Assembly (NCBI GenBank): GCA_020342025.1
Contig: CP070840.1
Span: 3,672,252 to 3,690,932, forward strand
DNA from: Deltaproteobacteria bacterium
GTDB taxonomy: Bacteria; Desulfobacterota; DSM-4660; Desulfatiglandales; HGW-15
Length of the DNA stretch: 18,681 bases
Direction of reading: 5' to 3'
Of this stretch, positions 7,869 to 15,105 are shown in pieces; the first letter of the stretch is position 1; each line of letters begins with the position of its first letter. Under the pieces are notes generated by a model, which did no database searches, was not told the DNA's origin, and saw only the letters and a list, made by a program, of their open reading frames with translations. Both the position numbers and the translations under genes were made by a program.

Positions 7869-7894
7869 TTTACAACCTGTAAAAGATACTGACA
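7869..7894 (+). promoter_or_regulatory. Enhancer-like site 2 (perfect palindrome plus YGACA)
   Basis: TTTACAACCTGTAAA at 7869-7883 is a perfect 6-3-6 inverted repeat; six bases later comes TGACA (7890-7894). The same arrangement recurs at 1178 and 12367. The -24 GG of a sigma-54 promoter lies 107 bp after the palindrome. I infer a sigma-54 activator binding site for transporter module 2. Confidence 0.8.
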
Positions 7895-7988
7895 CAAGAT
7901 CCCCCTCTGGGTGGGACACAAGACCGCAGACTGCCGAAAAATCCTTCCTATATTTGAGTGGTTAGCCAATATTTTCCCAAAGCCAGCT

Positions 7989-8005
7989 TGGGCACATGGA
8001 TTGCT
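7989..8005 (+). promoter_or_regulatory. Sigma-54 promoter of transporter module 2
   Basis: TGGGCACATGGATTGCT has GG (7991-7992), ten bases and GC (8003-8004), with GGCAC at -24 and TTGCT at -12. Predicted transcription start is near 8016, leaving a leader of about 185 bases before ATG 8201. I saw no open frame in that leader with a ribosome site; it carries an 8-bp inverted repeat (GGGAACAC at 8016-8023, GTGTTCCC at 8160-8167). Confidence 0.88.
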
Positions 8006-8200
8006 TAGAATTTCGGGGAACACCTTGGTTTTAAGTTGACTCTAGTTTCCAGAGAGACCTCGAGAAAGCGAAGGATCATGCGCTGTGTTGAGCGATTATT
8101 TTGAAAGTGATTGAGTTCGGGGGAGATTTCATTTATGTGGTAGCGCCGCAAAATTCTATGTGTTCCCACAAAAGAAAGTTCTGATATGAAGGAGGAAAGA

Positions 8201-9832
8201 ATGGTACACCATCCGACAGTTGAAAGCCACGCTTCGTCGAGCATATGGGCAAGCAGACCAGGCTATAAACCCAAGTTGCTATTAATCGCTGCAATGGTCT
8301 TTACCGCACTGGTGGTTGTTCCCCCTCCGCAGAGCCTGATCAATCTGGTGAGTAAGGAAAATCCTGCCGGCTATAAGCTGGCGTCGGGGACCAAGACCAT
8401 CACCGACACAGTGAACAAGAAACTTCGTCCTGCGGCCTTTGAAGGAAAGAAAGGACCCGGCCATAATCCCCTCCTTTCGAACAGAGAAGCGGCCCAGTTG
8501 GCGAAGGTCATGCTCGCTATCTTTGGTTTGGCCGTTTTCTTTTGGGGGACGGAATCGCTACCCCTGGGTGGCACGGACATTCTGGTGGGGGTGATGCTCT
8601 ATCTATTCAGTATCCTTCCCATTGAAGAAATCTCAAAGGCCTATATGCAGGATGCCGTCTTTTTTATCTTCGGTATCCTGGCAGTGGCTGTTGGGGTGGG
8701 CAAGACAGGATTAGATAAACGGATCGGATTGATCCTCCTGAGCCGCATCAAGAATGCCAAGGCCTTTGCCTTCATCTTTCTCCCTCTTCTTAGTATGGCC
8801 GCAAGCTTCCTGTCAGAGCATGCCCTGGTGGCCCTTCTCATTCCCGTCCTTATGGGCATCTACAAGGTGACCTGCAGGATGTACGGGGTAGAGAAGGATA
8901 GGGCACTGGCTGTCTTCCTTTTACTGGGTATCTGTTTTGCTGCAAACCATGGGGGCCCGGGTTCTCCTGCGGCAGGGGGTAGAAATGCCATCATGGTCGG
9001 CTACCTGATGGGATATGGGCAAACAATCAGCTTCTTGGAATGGATGAAATACGGCATGCCCTTTGTCCCCCTTATGGGTGTGGTGATCGGGGCCTATATG
9101 TATATTCGGTTAAAACCCAAGTTCCAGGTTAAGGACATCAACCCGAGCGAGGTCATCAAGGCGGAAGTGGCCAGGATGCCCAAGTTCGGAGGTAAAGAGG
9201 CCATGATGGCGGTTATCCTGGTGGTTTTGGTGGCCGCCTGGATCATTTTGGGGGAACATTCAGGCTTGGGGGGGCCGACTCTGTATGCCGTAATGGCCAT
9301 GTTTTTGTGTCGAATTATCACCTGGGATGACATCCAGGAGGGCGTGGCCCTGGATGTGGTGGGCCTCTATGCTGCGGCCTGCGCCATGGGTGTGGGCCTG
9401 AAATTCACCGGCGGCGCCCTTTGGCTGGCCAGTGCATTTGTAAATGTTTTGCCGGATTTTATGGCGAAAGGGGACATGCTGGCTGTGGGGGTCAGCCTGC
9501 TGACGGGCACCATGACCAACTTTATGAGTGACGGCGCAACGGTCGCTGCCCTGGGCCCCATAGTCCTGCCCATGGCCACCTTAGCGGATGTTCATGTATG
9601 GAAACTGGGCCTTGCCTGTGCCTTTTCTTCTTCCTTTGCCAACTTTCTGGTGGTTGGTACCCCCAATAATGCGATTGCCTTTGGCATGGGCAGGGACCCG
9701 GAGACCGGAGAAAGGTTGTTGGACGTTTTTGATTTTGTGAAGTATGGTCTTCCTGTGACCATCTTGGCATGGCTGGTCCTCTGGTTCTGGGCCATTCTGG
9801 GCTACTGGCGATTCCTGGCCTGGCCCTCTTAA
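8201..9832 (+). CDS. SLC13/DASS-type anion transporter 2
   Basis: A 543-residue polytopic membrane protein. A cytoplasmic N terminus of about 24 residues leads to helix 1 (25-41), then a hydrophilic stretch of about 60 residues (41-100) and the DASS core. The first repeat reads AASFLSEHALVALLIP (200-215) with GSPAAGGRNAIM (254-265); the second reads TMTNFMSDGATVAALGPI (437-454), and the terminal motif is TPNNAIAFG. Thus the Ser-Asn-Thr sodium motifs of the family are Ser-Glu-His and Ser-Asp-Gly here. The start is ATG 8201 because AAGGAGG lies five bases before it; the ATG at 8186 overlaps that ribosome site. It is first in the unit driven by the sigma-54 promoter at 7989. A dCache kinase follows after 43 bases. 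Substrate unknown. Confidence 0.88.
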   Translation: MVHHPTVESHASSSIWASRPGYKPKLLLIAAMVFTALVVVPPPQSLINLVSKENPAGYKLASGTKTITDTVNKKLRPAAFEGKKGPGHNPLLSNREAAQLAKVMLAIFGLAVFFWGTESLPLGGTDILVGVMLYLFSILPIEEISKAYMQDAVFFIFGILAVAVGVGKTGLDKRIGLILLSRIKNAKAFAFIFLPLLSMAASFLSEHALVALLIPVLMGIYKVTCRMYGVEKDRALAVFLLLGICFAANHGGPGSPAAGGRNAIMVGYLMGYGQTISFLEWMKYGMPFVPLMGVVIGAYMYIRLKPKFQVKDINPSEVIKAEVARMPKFGGKEAMMAVILVVLVAAWIILGEHSGLGGPTLYAVMAMFLCRIITWDDIQEGVALDVVGLYAAACAMGVGLKFTGGALWLASAFVNVLPDFMAKGDMLAVGVSLLTGTMTNFMSDGATVAALGPIVLPMATLADVHVWKLGLACAFSSSFANFLVVGTPNNAIAFGMGRDPETGERLLDVFDFVKYGLPVTILAWLVLWFWAILGYWRFLAWPS

Positions 9833-9875
9833 AGCAAAGCTCTGTTACAAAAGTGGAAGGGAGAGGCGCGTCTGC

Positions 9876-11528
9876 ATGAAATACGCGGAATTTCAGAAAA
9901 AGATGATTCTCATTACCTTGCTGGTCTCTTTTGCGCCACTTATAATCCTTGGTGCGACGATTTATTACCAATTTTTTCGGATGTATGAGGAGAAAATTGA
10001 AGAACAGATAAGATACCGGGCCACGGCACAAGCAGAGGCTGTGGATCTTTTTTTGAAGGAACGTACGGCCATTCTTTCTGCCATGGCCGATACCCATACT
10101 TTCCAATACATGATTCAGGAGAAGAATCTCTCAAAGGTATTCGAGGTCATGAACCTCCGGGCCGGTGCTTTTGTGGACTTGGGTGTGATTGACAACGCAG
10201 GTCTTCATTTGGCCTATGTGGGACCCTATGAACTTAAGGGCCTCAGCTACTATCAGGAGCCCTGGTTTGGAGAAGTCATGAGCAAGGGGATCTACATCAG
10301 TGATGTCTATCTGGGATTCAGGCGGATACCCCATTTCATTATTGCCGTTCGTCGCCAGGAAGATCGACATAGCTGGATACTGAGGGCCACCGTCGATCCA
10401 GATATCTTTGGGGGCATTGTGCGTGCAGCCAAGGTGGGAAAAACCGGTGACGCCTATATCATTAACAGAGAGGGGCGCTATCAGACGCGTCCACGATTCC
10501 ATGGCGAGATCCTCTGGGCGTCGGATTTGGATCCTACCCTGTTCGGTGGTGGGACGACCGTTATCGAGCAGAAGAGTGGGCGCGGAGGAAAACTCATCTA
10601 TGCAGGGAGCTGGCTGAAGAACGAGGCATGGCTCTTGATTATTAGCCAGGAGGCCGCCGAAGAGATGGCGGGGCTGTTTGCGACGCGAAAGGTGCAGATA
10701 GCCATTGTTATTGGCGGAATTTTGGCTATCATTCTGACAACCGTTTTCACCACGCGTTCCTCCATTAACCGTTTGAGGGAGGTGGATACAAGGATGAATG
10801 AACTCAACGCACAGCTCGTTCAGTCGGACAAGCTGGCGGCATTGGGCAAGATGGCAGCAGGCGTCGCCCATGAGATCAACAATCCCCTGGCGACCATTCT
10901 CCAGAAGACAGGATGGATGGAAGATCTACTTGCCGAAGAAGAATTTACGAAAACCAAGAATTTGGAAGAATACATAGAATCGATTAAAAGCATAGAGGAC
11001 CAAGTGGAACGCGCTCGAAAGGTTGTCCACAGTATGTTAGGCTATGCCCGGAGAATGGAGCCGCGTTTGGAGGATGTGGACATCAATGAAACCATAAATC
11101 AAACCATTGATCTCCTGGAAAATTATGCCCGCATTAACAACATTAATATTCAGACAGGCTTGGCACCCGATCTTCCTGTAATCGCCAGCCAACAATCTGA
11201 ACTCCAGCAGGTCTTTTTGAACCTCATATCCAACGCCATCGACGCCATAGAGAAGGATGGGTTAATAGAGGTTAGAAGCCGACGGATCAATTCAAAAATT
11301 GCCGTCGAGGTACAAGATAACGGTCCTGGTATCCCTGAAGAGAAACAGAAGAGAATTTTTGATCCCTTTTTCACCACAAATAGGACAGGAAAGGGAACAG
11401 GGCTTGGCCTGTGGATCAGTTACAATATCATAGAAAAGCTGGGAGGCAGCCTAAGTTTCAAAAGCAAAGCAGGCGAAGGCACCACATTCACAGCACTAAT
11501 TCCTATTGTGGTTCCAGAAAAGAAATAA
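9876..11528 (+). CDS. Membrane dCache-domain histidine kinase (copy 2)
   Basis: A 550-residue kinase that is collinear with the kinase at 5543. Membrane helices lie at about 9-31 and 273-293, with a double-Cache periplasmic domain between them ([18 protein letters not shown] and [12 protein letters not shown]). His332 is in AHEINNPL; HATPase_c has an N box ([13 protein letters not shown]), G1 (DNGPGIP) and G2 ([18 protein letters not shown]). A stretch in the dimerisation/linker region ([18 protein letters not shown]) is identical to the copy at 5543 in protein and nearly so in DNA, pointing to duplication. The ribosome site is GGGAGAGG, nine bases before the ATG. It is cotranscribed with transporter 2 by spacing (43 bases) and so probably senses that transporter's substrate or a related compound, which is inference. 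Confidence 0.95.
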   Translation: MKYAEFQKKMILITLLVSFAPLIILGATIYYQFFRMYEEKIEEQIRYRATAQAEAVDLFLKERTAILSAMADTHTFQYMIQEKNLSKVFEVMNLRAGAFVDLGVIDNAGLHLAYVGPYELKGLSYYQEPWFGEVMSKGIYISDVYLGFRRIPHFIIAVRRQEDRHSWILRATVDPDIFGGIVRAAKVGKTGDAYIINREGRYQTRPRFHGEILWASDLDPTLFGGGTTVIEQKSGRGGKLIYAGSWLKNEAWLLIISQEAAEEMAGLFATRKVQIAIVIGGILAIILTTVFTTRSSINRLREVDTRMNELNAQLVQSDKLAALGKMAAGVAHEINNPLATILQKTGWMEDLLAEEEFTKTKNLEEYIESIKSIEDQVERARKVVHSMLGYARRMEPRLEDVDINETINQTIDLLENYARINNINIQTGLAPDLPVIASQQSELQQVFLNLISNAIDAIEKDGLIEVRSRRINSKIAVEVQDNGPGIPEEKQKRIFDPFFTTNRTGKGTGLGLWISYNIIEKLGGSLSFKSKAGEGTTFTALIPIVVPEKK

Positions 11529-11552
11529 CTTGATGTTTCTTGAAAATGCACA

Positions 11553-11569
11553 GCGGGTGCATTCCCCGC
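11553..11569 (+). repeat. GC-rich inverted repeat after kinase copy 2
   Basis: GCGGG (11553-11557) and CCCGC (11565-11569) form a short stem, flanked by TGCA on both sides (11548 and 11572) that could extend it across an internal loop. No T run follows, so it is not a standard terminator; it may still pause or process the transcript before the receiver at 11803. Confidence 0.35.
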
Positions 11570-11610
11570 CCTGCACACGGTTCGATAGGAATTGAGTTCG
11601 GCACTGCTGG

Positions 11611-11639
11611 GTTAACGAGCGAATTACAATAGTTAACGA
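11611..11639 (+). repeat. Direct repeats GTTAACGA at 21-bp spacing
   Basis: GTTAACGA occurs at 11611-11618 and again at 11632-11639, a 21-bp period (two helical turns). The 274-bp gap between kinase copy 2 and its receiver holds this, small inverted repeats (TCCCG at 11669 with CGGGA at 11680) and AT-rich sequence, but no recognisable sigma-54 promoter. Such spacing would suit a dimeric regulator; this is inference. Confidence 0.35.
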
Positions 11640-11802
11640 AGAGAGTATTACATTTTGAAGATTTCCTGTCCCGCCTCGACGGGAAGTTCAGGGGACTTCA
11701 ATTCAAAGATATGTAGTTATATAAACGTGGTGTCAGTGGCTCGTACGTTCCAACATACATATATTCCAATCGGGGTGACACCCAAAGTTTAAGGAGGCGC
11801 TG

Positions 11803-12267
11803 ATGGATTCTTTCAGAGTTTTGGTCGTAGACGACGAGAAACCTTTCTTAGAGACACTGGTCAACCGCTTGAATAAGAGGAATATAGAGTCAATCGGTGT
11901 TCTGAGCGGTGAAGAAGCGCTTGAGGAGATGAAAAAGAAGCTCTTTGATGTGGTCATCCTGGATATTAAGATGCCTGGCGGTATGGACGGTATCGAATGT
12001 TTGAGGGAGATCAAGAGGATTCAACCCCTTGTCGAGGTGATCCTCCTTACAGGGCATGCATCCGTAGAGACCAGCATCGAAGGGATGAAGCTGGGTGCTT
12101 TCGATTATCTACTAAAGCCCATTAAACTGGAAGATCTTTTGACGAAGATGGCTGAGGCCTTTGAAAAAAAGGACAGCCACGAGCAAAAGATTCGAAAGGC
12201 CAAGATCAAAGAGTTGCTGCGGTTTCCTGGAAGGGTGTTTGAACAGGAAAAGGAGGAAGGAAAGTAA
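11803..12267 (+). CDS. Stand-alone response-regulator receiver
   Basis: A 154-residue receiver-only protein, close paralogue of the one at 7336. Active site: Asp10-Asp11 (LVVDDEKP), Asp54 (VVILDIKMP), Thr83 (LLTGHAS), Lys105 (YLLKPI), with the same extra Gly in KMPGGMDG. The C-terminal tail (EKKDSHEQKIRKAKIKELL) is followed by about 14 further charged residues ending EQEKEEGK. There is no output domain. AAGGAGG five bases before ATG 11803 fixes the start. It lies 274 bases after kinase copy 2, a long gap for an operon that holds two direct repeats and might contain its own promoter. It is presumably phosphorylated by that kinase. Confidence 0.95.
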   Translation: MDSFRVLVVDDEKPFLETLVNRLNKRNIESIGVLSGEEALEEMKKKLFDVVILDIKMPGGMDGIECLREIKRIQPLVEVILLTGHASVETSIEGMKLGAFDYLLKPIKLEDLLTKMAEAFEKKDSHEQKIRKAKIKELLRFPGRVFEQEKEEGK

Positions 12268-12292
12268 GCCCTCAATGGCAGATCAGTGATAT

Positions 12293-12340
12293 GAGGCTAT
12301 GGGATGCCAGGGGGATATCTCTCCTTCAACCTATAGCCTC
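12293..12340 (+). repeat. Inverted repeat downstream of the receiver at 11803
   Basis: GAGGCTAT (12293-12300) pairs with ATAGCCTC (12333-12340), and the next bases GGG/CCT continue with a mismatch; the loop is about 30 bases. No T run follows. As with the repeat at 7824, it lies between a receiver stop and an enhancer-like site, 26 bp before the palindrome at 12367. Confidence 0.4.
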
Positions 12341-12366
12341 GTGAATCCACCAAAGACACATCTCTC

Positions 12367-12392
12367 TTTACAATCTGTAAAAAATACCGACA
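12367..12392 (+). promoter_or_regulatory. Enhancer-like site 3 (perfect palindrome plus YGACA)
   Basis: TTTACAATCTGTAAA at 12367-12381 is a perfect 6-3-6 inverted repeat; six bases later comes CGACA (12388-12392). It has the same arrangement as sites at 1178 and 7869. The -24 GG of a consensus sigma-54 promoter lies 104 bp after the palindrome. Confidence 0.8.
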
Positions 12393-12483
12393 CGCCATAG
12401 CTCACATCCCGTCACAAAAAACCTATCGTTCGGATAAACCGAGTGTTTCTGGGAGGTTATAAAGGCCAAAATCCTTGTGGCAT

Positions 12484-12500
12484 TTGGCACAGAGTTTGCC
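12484..12500 (+). promoter_or_regulatory. Sigma-54 promoter of module 3
   Basis: TTGGCACAGAGTTTGCC has GG (12486-12487), ten bases and GC (12498-12499) and matches the TTGGCAC-N5-TTGC consensus exactly. Predicted transcription start is near 12511, about 96 bases before ATG 12607. It would drive the kinase, receiver, small protein, transporter 3 and possibly the Yip1 gene. Confidence 0.9.
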
Positions 12501-12606
12501 CCCTAATTCTCTAAATTCACTCAGTTGTGGATAACGGTCTTCGAAGCGGTGGAGATAAAATAAGTCTGCGTGCGTCTTATCATCCATGAAGCGTGAGGTG
12601 GCTGCC

Positions 12607-14295
12607 ATGAAACAGACCCGTTATAAAGCCCTGAGGCGACTCATCCTGGCCTGCATGATTCTTGTACCGGTGATCCCGTTTATTTTTATTTTGGGCATTG
12701 GATATTACTACTTCACCACTTCCCTTGAGTCCAACACGATTGCCAGCTTGCAGAGGATTGTGGGAGATCACCGTCAGATGATTGAGTCTTTTCTTCGGGA
12801 GCGCAGAGCCGATCTTGAATTTGTCCTCTCCTCTTATAAATACCAAGAAATAACAGAATCCCAGAGACTCTATGACATCTTCACGCGCCTACAGAAAGAG
12901 TCTCAGGCCTTTGTTGATCTTGGGGTTTTCGATGAGGGGGGGATTCATGTGGCCTACCAGGGACCCTACAGACTGGTGGGGAGGGACTACGGAAAAGAAG
13001 ACTGGTTCAAGGAAGTTATGAAAAAGGGATACTATATCAGCGATATCTTTCTCGGCTTTCGCAGGATCCCCCATTTCATCATAGCCCTGAAAAAGGAAGA
13101 AGCCGACTCAATGTGGGTTCTTCGGGCAACCATTGATACCCACATGTTTAATGAGCTGGTCAAGAAGGTTCGCATCGGCAAGACGGGTGAAGCATATATC
13201 CTGAACAAGGGGGGTATCTTTCAAACAGAGCGCCGCTCCGGTGGCAGCCTTATGGATAAAGACCAAGAAAGCGACGCCTATTCAACCCCTCACGAAGGGA
13301 TCAAGACTTTTATTCATAAAGATGTGAGGGAGGAAGAACATTTATATGCCACGACTTGGATGAAGGAGAAAGATTGGTTGCTGGTGGTCAGACTGGAAAA
13401 GGCGGACGCCTTTAGGGCACTTCGTTCAGCCACTTATCTGATCATCTTGATTATTGTCATCGGTGGGGCAGCCATCACGGGGGTCGCTTTTTATTTAACC
13501 GATCGCATTGTCCGACGCATGGAGGAAATGGACGTGGAGAAGGAGCGCCTAAGTGAACAGCTCATCAGGGCGGGCCGTTTGGCTGAGTTGGGTGAGATGG
13601 CGGCCGGTTTTGCCCACGAGATCAATAACCCCCTTCAGATTATGAAATCTGAGCACTCCCTTATTGACTCCATCGTATCGGATCTAAAAGAAAAAGGTAA
13701 ACTAAGAGCATCAGAAGACCTTACTGAGGTGGAGGATTCGTTGGACCAGATAGAGAAGCAGATAGACCGTTGCGCGCAGATCACCCAGGCGATCCTGAAG
13801 TTTGGAAGGTACGGGGAACCCATAACAAAAGATGTGGACCTTCGGAGCTTCATCCCGGAGGTGATCTCCATGGTCGAAAAAAAGGCTAGCGTCCACGGCA
13901 TCTCCATCAAGCTCGACATCTCCCCAAACATGTCCCCGATTCATGCGGATCCCGCTCAGCTCCAGCAAGTATTGCTCAACCTCTTCAACAATGCCATTCA
14001 GGCTATCCTGGAAAAACATGGGGCGAAGGGGGGCGAGATCGCTGTTCAGGCCATGCCCACGGAGACCGGAAAGGTGGAAATTTTGGTCAAGGACAATGGC
14101 TGTGGGATCAGTCCTAAAAATATGGAGAAGATCTTTAGCCCCTTCTTTACGACCAAGCCTGTGGGGAAAGGAACGGGCCTGGGTCTTTCCATCTGTTACG
14201 GCATTATCGACAATATGGAGGGTGTGATGGAGGTCAGCAGTGAGAAAGGCAAAGGGACTTCCTTCGTCATTCGTCTGCCGGTTTCCAGAAAATAG
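12607..14295 (+). CDS. Membrane dCache-domain histidine kinase (third, more diverged)
   Basis: A 562-residue kinase from ATG 12607, chosen because GAGGTGG lies five bases upstream; an ATG at 12586 has no ribosome site. Membrane helices at about 12-36 and 275-297 enclose a double-Cache domain with [28 protein letters not shown] and [12 protein letters not shown], the same conserved blocks as the kinases at 5543 and 9876, but the overall sequence is clearly more distant. The phospho-acceptor is His337 in AHEINNPL. HATPase_c shows an N box ([12 protein letters not shown]), G1 (DNGCGIS) and G2 ([18 protein letters not shown]). It is the first gene behind the sigma-54 promoter at 12484. The order is kinase first and transporter last, opposite to module 2. 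The ligand is unknown; the dCache Arg of amino-acid sensors is Glu here. Confidence 0.95.
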   Translation: MKQTRYKALRRLILACMILVPVIPFIFILGIGYYYFTTSLESNTIASLQRIVGDHRQMIESFLRERRADLEFVLSSYKYQEITESQRLYDIFTRLQKESQAFVDLGVFDEGGIHVAYQGPYRLVGRDYGKEDWFKEVMKKGYYISDIFLGFRRIPHFIIALKKEEADSMWVLRATIDTHMFNELVKKVRIGKTGEAYILNKGGIFQTERRSGGSLMDKDQESDAYSTPHEGIKTFIHKDVREEEHLYATTWMKEKDWLLVVRLEKADAFRALRSATYLIILIIVIGGAAITGVAFYLTDRIVRRMEEMDVEKERLSEQLIRAGRLAELGEMAAGFAHEINNPLQIMKSEHSLIDSIVSDLKEKGKLRASEDLTEVEDSLDQIEKQIDRCAQITQAILKFGRYGEPITKDVDLRSFIPEVISMVEKKASVHGISIKLDISPNMSPIHADPAQLQQVLLNLFNNAIQAILEKHGAKGGEIAVQAMPTETGKVEILVKDNGCGISPKNMEKIFSPFFTTKPVGKGTGLGLSICYGIIDNMEGVMEVSSEKGKGTSFVIRLPVSRK

Positions 14296-14403
14296 GGGAA
14301 CTTGGCGAGGTATGCCAGAATGCCCCTTTAACTAGCCCATTAGGTGAAGAGATCGGTTTGGGTTAAAGGTGGCTAAACCCATTTATAAACAGGAGGTCAA
14401 AAT

Positions 14404-14853
14404 ATGGAGGAAATGAAAATGATGTTGGTGGATGACGAGGAGAGGTTTCTTGCCACCACCCAAAAACTACTTTCGAAAAAAGGGATTGAGGCCCTCACCG
14501 CAATAAGTGGTGCCGAGGCTCTGGAAAAATTGAGGTCCCACAATATCCACGTGGTCATTCTGGATGTGAAAATGCCAAATATGGATGGCATTGAGACCTT
14601 GAAGGCGATCAAAAGGCAGTTTCCTTTGGTGGAAGTCATCATGTTAACCGGGCACGCCACGGTGGAGTCTGCGGTGGAGGGTCTGAAATCCGGAGCGACC
14701 GATTATCTAATGAAACCGACGGATATCAATGACCTGGTAGAGAGGGCGCGGGAAGCCTTCGAGAAAAGGCAAAGGCTCGAGGAGAAGATCCGTGTAGCCC
14801 AGACCCGCACCTTCATGAAGACACCGAGAGAAATCCTCAGAGAAACCGAGTAG
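14404..14853 (+). CDS. Stand-alone response-regulator receiver
   Basis: A 149-residue receiver-only protein. Active site: Asp10-Asp11 (MLVDDEER), Asp54 (VVILDVKMPN), Thr82 (MLTGHAT), Lys104 (YLMKPT). It lacks the extra Gly of the receivers at 7336 and 11803 and its alpha-4 region (VEGLKSGATDYLMKPT) differs, so it belongs with the more diverged kinase upstream. The charged tail (EKRQRLEEKIRVAQTRTFM) follows the same pattern as the other receivers. AGGAGG six bases before the ATG fixes the start. It lies 108 bases after the kinase stop and 39 bases before the small membrane protein at 14893, consistent with one operon. Confidence 0.95.
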   Translation: MEEMKMMLVDDEERFLATTQKLLSKKGIEALTAISGAEALEKLRSHNIHVVILDVKMPNMDGIETLKAIKRQFPLVEVIMLTGHATVESAVEGLKSGATDYLMKPTDINDLVERAREAFEKRQRLEEKIRVAQTRTFMKTPREILRETE

Positions 14854-14892
14854 GAGGAAATACGGACTTCAATGGTCTTGAAAGGGATGGTC

Positions 14893-15024
14893 ATGAACCA
14901 AGATAAGCAGAATCATAAGAAGCGCGGCTTCAGGTACACTAAGGAATCAGAGCGCACCTTTTTTTTCTATGCCACAATGGCCATGTTCTTTTTTTATGGC
15001 CTTTTAAAGCTCCTGAGCGGCTAG
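14893..15024 (+). CDS. Small single-pass membrane protein (43 residues)
   Basis: An open frame too short for usual gene calling. From ATG 14893 it encodes 43 residues: a polar, basic N terminus (MNQDKQNHKKRGFRYTKESE) and one hydrophobic, Phe-rich segment (residues 22-41, FFFYATMAMFFFYGLLKLL), then Ser-Gly and stop. AAAGGGA lies six bases before the ATG; in-frame ATGs at 14872 and 14887 are alternatives (50 or 45 residues), the first with TAGGAGG 14 bases upstream. The positive N side predicts N-in, C-out topology. It sits 39 bases after a receiver and 81 bases before transporter 3, so it would be made with the transporter. I do not recognise a family. An accessory subunit of the transporter or kinase is possible but inferred only from position. 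Confidence 0.6.
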   Translation: MNQDKQNHKKRGFRYTKESERTFFFYATMAMFFFYGLLKLLSG

Positions 15025-15105
15025 TTTGGCTGACAGCAGCGTCTCCGCGTAATCAACTGCAATTCCCACGTGCTCAAATCTGTTTCCCGGAAAAAGGAGG
15101 GAACT

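Noticed and set aside
7833..7964. 43-codon + strand frame (MIIALKRRHIQPLQ...) before transporter 2.
   Set aside because: It has no ribosome site and runs straight through the enhancer-like site upstream of the predicted transcript start.
9522..10106. 194-codon - strand frame across transporter 2 and the following kinase.
   Set aside because: It is antisense to two well-supported genes and rich in Arg, Pro and His as expected of a shadow frame.
10131..10871. 246-codon - strand frame inside the kinase at 9876.
   Set aside because: Antisense shadow of the Cache domain coding region; the same antisense frame is partly open in the paralogue at 6002-6259.
14359..14381. TGGGTT ... AACCCA inverted repeat before the receiver at 14404.
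   Set aside because: Only six base pairs with a ten-base loop and no T run; no evidence of function.
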